Positions 58,054-64,000 of a stretch of DNA of 64,000 nucleotides are shown here, one piece after another. Position 1 is the stretch's first letter. Every line of letters starts with the position of its first letter. The stretch is from Lepidurus packardi (taxonomy: Eukaryota; Arthropoda; Branchiopoda; Notostraca; Triopsidae). Under the pieces are notes generated by a model. It was not told the DNA's origin. It made no database searches and worked only from the letters and a program-made list of their open reading frames with translations. The DNA lies in assembly GCA_023053545.1 (NCBI GenBank), contig JAKZAN010000005.1, positions 4,092,001-4,156,000 of the forward strand, written 5' to 3'. Made by a program: the position numbers and the translations under genes.

Positions 58054-60687
58054 ATGAGAAACACAAGTAAAACTCCAGATTTTACACCAATTATGTCTTG
58101 TTATATTGCATTAGAGCTTAGTAAATTGAGTAGTACTGTTTGGGGTAATTTTATGTCCTATTTTCCTTTTCTAATTCTCCCTTTTCCTTTCCTATTTTTA
58201 TTTTATTCAGGGAATATTTTAGTGTGTGGTGTGCTGGTTTCCCTGTTTTTAGCGCAGAGCTATGGACTCTCTTCATATTTAACGACAACCGATGTATCCA
58301 AACTTCGACAAATATTAGAAACATCTCTTACGAGCGATGACCTGGCCGCTTTACACCACAGCGTGGCTGGCTTGAAGGCTTTGAATGCAGACATTCCCCA
58401 TATTCAGGTAACCTCATACCACGTCTGCACGTTTTCCCCTGCTTTAATCTAGATGTTTCTGTATTGTTGAATTATTTTAGACACTTTGTAAAACACTCCA
58501 AGCAAACCTGGACAAAAGTAGTACTCCCGATTCAGCATTTTATGTTAGTCAAACTAGCCAAGCATTGAAAGATTGCGAGCTGAATCCTCCAGCCAACTTG
58601 CAGCAAGTAAGACCGCAAGATGATCAAAATTTGGAACTACTGAATCTAATATTTGGCTCTAATAGACTTTAAATGATGCGATTTTGGGAACATCTTCCGT
58701 GGCCGATATTTACCATGCCTCCCTTAGTTTAGCTGCATTGGGCCATGCGGTTGATAGCGCAAAAACGCTAAAAGCTTTGACTGCAGCTTTGAAGAAAGAC
58801 GATAGCATCAACGCTTTGGGTATGGCTTTCCATGTTGGAACTGTCCTGAACAAAGAGCAGGCTGGTTCTTTGCATAAGCGCATTGAAGATGCTCTCGTCC
58901 AAGCTGATACCGTGGACAATAAAATGATGCAATTTGAAGGCGGCCTTAGTGTCACAGGTAAGACGAAAACCAATTTTACGGCTCCAAATGTACATGGTTT
59001 TCTTATTAAGCACTGGTATTGAGCGGGGCTTACCGTCTCTCCGAAGTCCTGAGCAAGTCACCTCCTCTTACTGCCGACCAAGCGCTCAAGTTTGCCGAAT
59101 ATCTGGTTAGCCGACGATCTGTTCAAACTGTTAAAGGTATTCATTACCTTTTAGACGTCGTGAACATCTTGTCCAGTAACAAGGTACGGAAAGACATTTT
59201 TTTTTTCTCTTTATTTGTTTCCTATAATAAAGTATTATTGTTATAGTTCCATGTCCCAGTAGCCCTCAGCCTTGCCAGTCCAGTGATGGTTTCTTCCGAA
59301 CAACCTTGGGTTAAGGTTCGCGTCACAGACATGCTAGGCAATTCCATTGGCCCTCTCACCCTGAGTGTCACATCAGCTAGCAGGATTCAGGATGATGCTG
59401 TTGTCTTGACCAATCATGCTCTTGTTCCTTCTTCTTCTGATAAGTACGCTATAATAAAATCATTGTCTTGCAGGAAATGAAAAAGAAAAATATTTTGTTT
59501 TAGGTCCCTGTTTGAACTCAACTTCTTGTCAGCCAATCCAAGCCGTGGTAGATACAAGATCGCTCTTTCTGCTCAAGCTTCGGGAGATTCAGGAGCAAAA
59601 TTGGTTGGACTTACTGGAGCTGCTGTGGAAGTCGTTGTCTTGACCCAAGTGAAATTGGAAGAAGCTGAAATTTCCGTGGCTGATGCCGATCAATCCACTG
59701 CACCTAGAGCTAAAAAGTAATGACGTCATATTTACATGATCTTGCTTTTCTAGCTATGGTTTTGACCTAGGGTGACTTTTCCGTCGAAGCTAAGCGGTGC
59801 TTTGGAAGCCGATTTCCAACAAAAGGTTTTGCTCCGATTTGTGTTGAGGGATCAAAGGAGCGGAGACTTGATGACCGTACACCAAGCCTTCGTGAAGTTG
59901 ACCAATTCTGAAACCAAGCAAGAAATTGTTTTTGTTGCTGAACCTGATACGAATGACGTCTATAAATTTGATTTGGTAACCTAGAGTAGCAAAATTAAGA
60001 TTACAAAGAATTAACGTCTCATTTTAGGAGGTTAATGCTAAAGCTAAGGAGCTTGGATCCTTGTCTGGTCTGTACACCATCGACGTCATTATCGGCGATG
60101 CTGTCATCAACAACCCTTTCGTTTGGTCCATGGCGGACGTCAAGTTGACCTTTGCGCAAACCGGAGTCAAGCCTAAAAACTCTCACGTCATGTACCAGCC
60201 CAAGCCGGAAATTAAAGTAATGAAAGTCAAGAAGTAATTTTTGTAACAATCACAATTTCGTTTTATAGCATATGTTCCGGGAACCTGAAGTTCGCCCACC
60301 TTCCATTGTTTCCAACAGTTTCACGCTTTTGACTGCTTTGCCGTTGGTTATTCTGCTGGGAATGGTAATTTGGAGCGTTTAGTTTTCTGAAACTTAATTT
60401 GATCTTTCTTTTACCAGTGGTTGAAACTGGGAGTTAACGTATCGAATTTCCCCCTTTCGGCCAGTGCTCTTGCATTCCACGTTAGTTTAGGAGGTAGGCT
60501 CAGTAAACTAGTTCATTGGCTAAATTTTGATGTTGGTTTGTTAGGAATTTTCGCGCTGTTGGTTTGCTTCTGGCTTCAGCTCAATATGTTCACCACATTG
60601 AAGTACCTATTGGCGTTAGGTGTAATCACCTTTATCACTGGAAATCGCATGCTGGCTCACATGGCGGCTCAGAGCCATAAGAAATAG
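58054..60687 (+). CDS. RPN2: ribophorin II, oligosaccharyltransferase subunit (639 aa)
   Basis: Non-catalytic subunit of the oligosaccharyltransferase complex that N-glycosylates nascent proteins at the ER membrane. Exons: 58054-58066, 58211-58407, 58481-58606, 58666-58957, 59011-59183, 59247-59443, 59504-59716, 59771-59975, 60028-60216, 60269-60364, 60418-60493, 60545-60687. All are in phase, and 639 residues is close to the mammalian length. The short first exon (MRNT) joins to a signal peptide (ILVCGVLVSLFLAQSYG). The luminal part follows (SSYLTTTDVSKLRQILE, SVADIYHASLSLAALGHAVD, YRLSEVLSKSPPLTADQAL). The end has three hydrophobic segments (TLLTALPLVILLGMWLKLG, IFALLVCFWLQLNMFTTLKY, LLALGVITFITGN) and a cytosolic tail HKK. 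The frame happens to stay open through intron 1, but the spliced form gives the expected signal peptide. Only 336 bp separate it from Prp39. Confidence 0.96.
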
Positions 60688-61039
60688 ATGTCTGAGAAGT
60701 TTGAAAATGTTTCAAGAATGCGTGCAAGTTTGGAAGAGGGATTGCAAGATTAAGTTTCAATACAGCACGAGTGGAAATTATTTGACTTCCTTCCTTAATA
60801 TTTTAACGAATAAGCGAAAGTTTCTTTTGCGGGGGGAAGGGAGCGGGTATGTGGTTTTGCATACAGGGTCAGTGACTGTGCTAGACACTCCTCAATGTCG
60901 TACAGTTTAGATTTGAGGAAAATCAGAATTACACGAATAATTCCATAGATGGCCTTGGCGTTTGTTTTTGTTGGTGATATGGCAGGGTCATAACGGGTTT
61001 ACGAAGGTTGTAAGTAGATTTGTTAATTCGATAAAGTTT

Positions 61040-61045
61040 AATAAA
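61040..61045 (+). terminator. RPN2 polyadenylation signal AATAAA
   Basis: AATAAA about 350 bp after the RPN2 stop, followed by a T-rich tract at 61072-61083. Confidence 0.5.
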
Positions 61046-61089
61046 GCCAATCCATTTTGAAGACAGTGTAACTTTTTTTGCTTAATCTT

Positions 61090-61635
61090 AGTTTTAATCA
61101 TTTGTCTTGTTATACTAAACCGACACAATCTAAAGCGTCAAGCTTGTTTTCCGCGTGCTACTTGTTATAAACTAGTAAGCTTTCTAAAACCAACGTGTGC
61201 GAAAGAGCAAGCCTACAGTTCGTTATTGTACATACGTACACTAGTGTGACCGGCTAAAGGAGTAAAATTGTGTGTCGAATTAGGATAACACCTGTGGCTG
61301 CGAGCTTTGGCTTGATTCATAGGCCGTATCACGGAGAAAGCATTCCAAGAATGCCCCTCGCTATGGACACGAAAACTTTTTGGAGAAAGTCATCAGGCAA
61401 ACCATTACCCGGAAGGTATTAGTTCTTTGTATCTATGTATCACTTGCTAGCTTGTCGAACTAGGCGTTATCGTTCTAGCCTTAACTTATCTCTGCGTGAC
61501 CTTCGGTTTAAATCCGAGATAACGTGAGGCTCATCAAATGAGGAATATGCTCTTGTCTCCAGAGCAGATACATAGTGTAAGTGTGAGGTGTAAGTTTAGC
61601 TTAAGACCCTTAGAAGTATAATTCCTTGAACAAAA
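61090..61635. other. intergenic DNA between RPN2 and TBC1D22
   Basis: Probably the TBC1D22 promoter and 5' UTR. No TATA box or other clear element was found. Confidence 0.4.
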
Positions 61636-63519
61636 ATGGATCTAGTTAACGATTGGGAATTGTGGTTCGAAGACGTGGAGTCCAATACAAACGTCTCGGA
61701 CCTGTTTGGAGTAGATTACGGTTCGGCGGCATGGTCACAACTCTATTCTTTTTGGTATAGGGCAAGTGCAAGCAACGCAAGCAACACAATTGGGAGTCCA
61801 CATAAAGGACCAGATAATTCTTCAACCAAGTCTTCACCACCCACGCAAGTCCTGTCCAGTCCTACAGCCTCCTTCCAGCTTTTCCAGGATAGTACTGAAG
61901 ATGCCTGGGACGTCGGAGACGACGAATTTTTCATTATCTCTGACGTGAAGATTTCCAAGCGCGTAGTGCAAAGCACAGCACGGAGTGTTCTACAGAAACA
62001 TCAAACTTCACAGCAAGAAGGTAACAACTACCCTCACGGCCTGACAGGTCGTAGTTCTCAAGGTTTACAAAGACTTGGTGCGCAATTTGGAGATTTACAA
62101 GAGAGTCAGAATCAAGCGAACAAACCTGGTCCTGAGAAACCTGTTCCTCATCCGAAATCCTATCCCGGACATCCCCAGCTTTTAAGCGACACAACGTTAA
62201 GTGCAACGGCGAGGAAGGCGTTTGAAGGTGCAGCCCCAAGGTGTAGTCGTTGTAGCATATTTGTAATTATTTATTTTCTGTAGAGCGACAAATTGGGCGA
62301 GTGGACAAATTTATAACCCTTCTCAGTGGATCACATACGAGTTTGGAAGAGCTAAGATCTTTAAGTTGGTCAGGAATCCCTGCAGCCGTTAGACCTGATA
62401 CTTGGAGATTACTTTCCGTAAATATTGCTTGAAATGCCAAGGATATTAGCTACTATACAATTGTACTTCCTCAGGGTTACTTACCAGCTAATATCGAACG
62501 TAGAGCGACTACATTGGAAAGAAAACGGGAGGAATATTGGGGTTTTGTGCAGCAATATTACGAGACCCGACATGATGACATTCATCAAGATACTTTTAGA
62601 CAAGTTCGTTACTAGAAGCTCTATTGCACAATTTTCCAAGCTTATTTTCTTAGATTCACATCGACATTCCTCGCATGTCTCCACTGGTGCCCTTATTACA
62701 ACAACCCTTAGTGCAGCAAATCTTTGAAAGACTTCTATTCATCTGGGCCATCCGCCATCCAGCTTCAGGTTATGTCCAAGGCATTAATGATTTGGTCACT
62801 CCGTTTTTCCTGGTGTTTTTGCAAGAAAAGTTACCTGAAGGTAAAATGTCGTTACATGTCTAGCTGATTATTACATGCCAACTTACATTTACAGGTAGTA
62901 GTGCAGAAATTTATCCCGTTGGAGAGATAGAGGAAGTTTTACGGAAACACATGGAAGCTGATGCCTTTTGGTGTTTGTCCAAGCTTCTGGACGGTATTCA
63001 AGACCAGTATACATTCGCGCAGCCCGGTATTCAAACTAAAGTAAAACAGTTGCAGGAGCTCATAGAAAGAGTGGATTGTAAGTTCCAAAGTTGAAATGGC
63101 TGGATAGCTAAAATAAGAAAATTTTTCCTTTTTTAGCCGAGTTACATCGCCACCTGATTTCCCACGAAGTGGATTACCTCCAATTTTCTTTTCGTTGGAT
63201 GAATAATTTACTAATGAGGGAACTACCTCTGCCTTGCACAATCAGATTGTGGGATACTTGCTTGTCCGAGCCACATGGTTTTGCCAAGTTCCATTTATAC
63301 GTGTGTGCGGCCTTTTTGCTACGCTGGAGAACAGAGGTTCTACGCCAATACGATTTCCAGAGCCTCATGCTGCTATTGCAAAACCTTCCAACCCATAATT
63401 GGGGAGAAGCCGAAATCAGCCTGTTACTCGCAGAAGCTTTTAAACTGAAATATATGTTTGAAGATGCCCCGAATCATTTAACGACACAAGGCAAAGGCAG
63501 AAGAGCCTCGGATCATTGA
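61636..63519 (+). CDS. TBC1D22: TBC1D22 family Rab GTPase-activating protein (535 aa)
   Basis: TBC-domain protein that acts on Rab GTPases, Golgi-associated in vertebrates. Exons: 61636-62227, 62284-62417, 62475-62603, 62654-62840, 62895-63077, 63137-63519, all in phase. The first third is low-complexity with a short conserved acidic patch (DSTEDAWDVGDDE). The TBC domain starts at LEELRSLSWSGIPAAVRPDTW and contains RQ-IHIDIPRM, the IWAIRHPASGYVQGINDLVT box with the glutamine finger, CLSKLLDGIQDQYTFAQPGIQ, RWMNNLLMRELPLPCTIRLW and the C-terminal SLLLAEAFKLKYMFEDAPNH. The arginine finger motif IxxDxxR is only partly kept (IHIDIPR), as in its relatives. The donor after exon 1 is taken as GAAG/GTGCAG because it alone gives the frame ERQIGRVDKF. 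The start is the first ATG of the open frame. Confidence 0.94.
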
Positions 63520-63801
63520 GAAAGAAAGACAGACATCGCTGCATTTGCTGAAACGAATATTGTTATTCCTTTTCCCGTTTTTATAGATTTATAATATTGC
63601 AATCTGGCCATGTAGATTTTTGTTTGTTTGCGTAATATAGTTCCATATTATTATTAACTGCAAGTTCGAAGGAATTCATTTATTTGTTTAAAGCTTTTTC
63701 GGCATACAAGCCTTGTAGGAAGAGTTTTTGAAGCTCATAATGAGAAAAATTGTTCTATGGCGGTTGGCGGTAAAACAACGTGACAGAAACCCAGCGAAAA
63801 C

Positions 63802-64000
63802 ATGCAGACAACAGCACAAACTTCCATTTTGCCTGTAGTTTCTGCAGAAAGCTGGTGGGATGCTGAAGTAAGCCAGTTTCTTGTTATTAGTTAAATTGCC
63901 GATAAAGAGATTACTAGACTCCGTTCTTCTAATTTTAATTTTCTACTTCAGTTTTTCTAGGTTCGAATCTAAATGTGTATTCTTATTTCATTCTCTAGGC
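63802..64000 (+). CDS. first exon of a further gene (partial)
   Basis: ATG in a fair context (AAAACATGC) opens 22 codons beginning MQTTAQTSILPVVSAESWWD and ending with a donor GAA/GTAAGC (exon 63802-63867). A pyrimidine-rich acceptor TTCATTCTCTAG ends at 63998, so the next exon starts at the window edge. An alternative acceptor is CTTCAG near 63951. There is too little to name the product. Confidence 0.5.

Noticed and set aside
63960..63985. GGTTCGAATC word like a tRNA B box
   Set aside because: No A box or cloverleaf can be formed upstream.
1..64000. CRISPR arrays, bacterial operons, ribosome binding sites or viral genes
   Set aside because: The window is plainly eukaryotic, with spliced genes and transposons; no spaced direct-repeat array or viral gene was seen.

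Overview
This is eukaryotic DNA, about 40 % GC, with spliced genes, many introns of only 60-150 bp, and scattered class I and class II transposons. The gene content (KCNQ channel, B-type muscarinic receptor, Prp39, ribophorin II, TBC1D22, ribosomal protein L7a, cytosolic AspRS) and the compact introns suggest an arthropod, most likely a crustacean such as a water flea. The taxon is inferred from sequence character only.

Left part (1-12.7 kb, all minus strand): a KCNQ potassium channel gene whose 3' end leaves the window (exons between 1 and 3133), a complete 12-exon cytosolic aspartyl-tRNA synthetase gene (8029-10455) and a complete 5-exon RpL7A gene (11003-12675). Two RpL7A introns carry probable box C/D snoRNAs whose guides match conserved 18S and 28S rRNA segments. 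Next comes a structurally intact PIF/Harbinger DNA transposon (12949-15701) with perfect 28-bp terminal inverted repeats, a DDE transposase and a divergent accessory protein.

Middle part (15.7-48.5 kb): gene-poor. The one certain gene is a B-type muscarinic acetylcholine receptor. Its large last exon (42533-45230) has no usable ATG of its own. A phase-compatible first coding exon lies 9.5 kb upstream (32919-33022), which gives a 933-residue receptor. The 17 kb upstream shows only weak candidate exons.

Right part: 48.5-53.3 kb is a transposon graveyard. It holds a decayed non-LTR reverse transcriptase, a decayed hAT-type transposase, and a 5'-truncated non-LTR copy with an RNase H domain flanked by a 12-bp target-site duplication. 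That last copy is itself interrupted by a 334-bp MITE. Then follow three tightly packed plus-strand housekeeping genes: Prp39 (53600-57717, with a probable H/ACA snoRNA in its last intron), ribophorin II (58054-60687) and TBC1D22 (61636-63519). The first exon of a further gene begins at 63802.

Exon boundaries were read by hand from reading frame, splice consensus and recalled family alignments. In every multi-exon gene described the exon phases add up to one open frame. No computation or database search was run.
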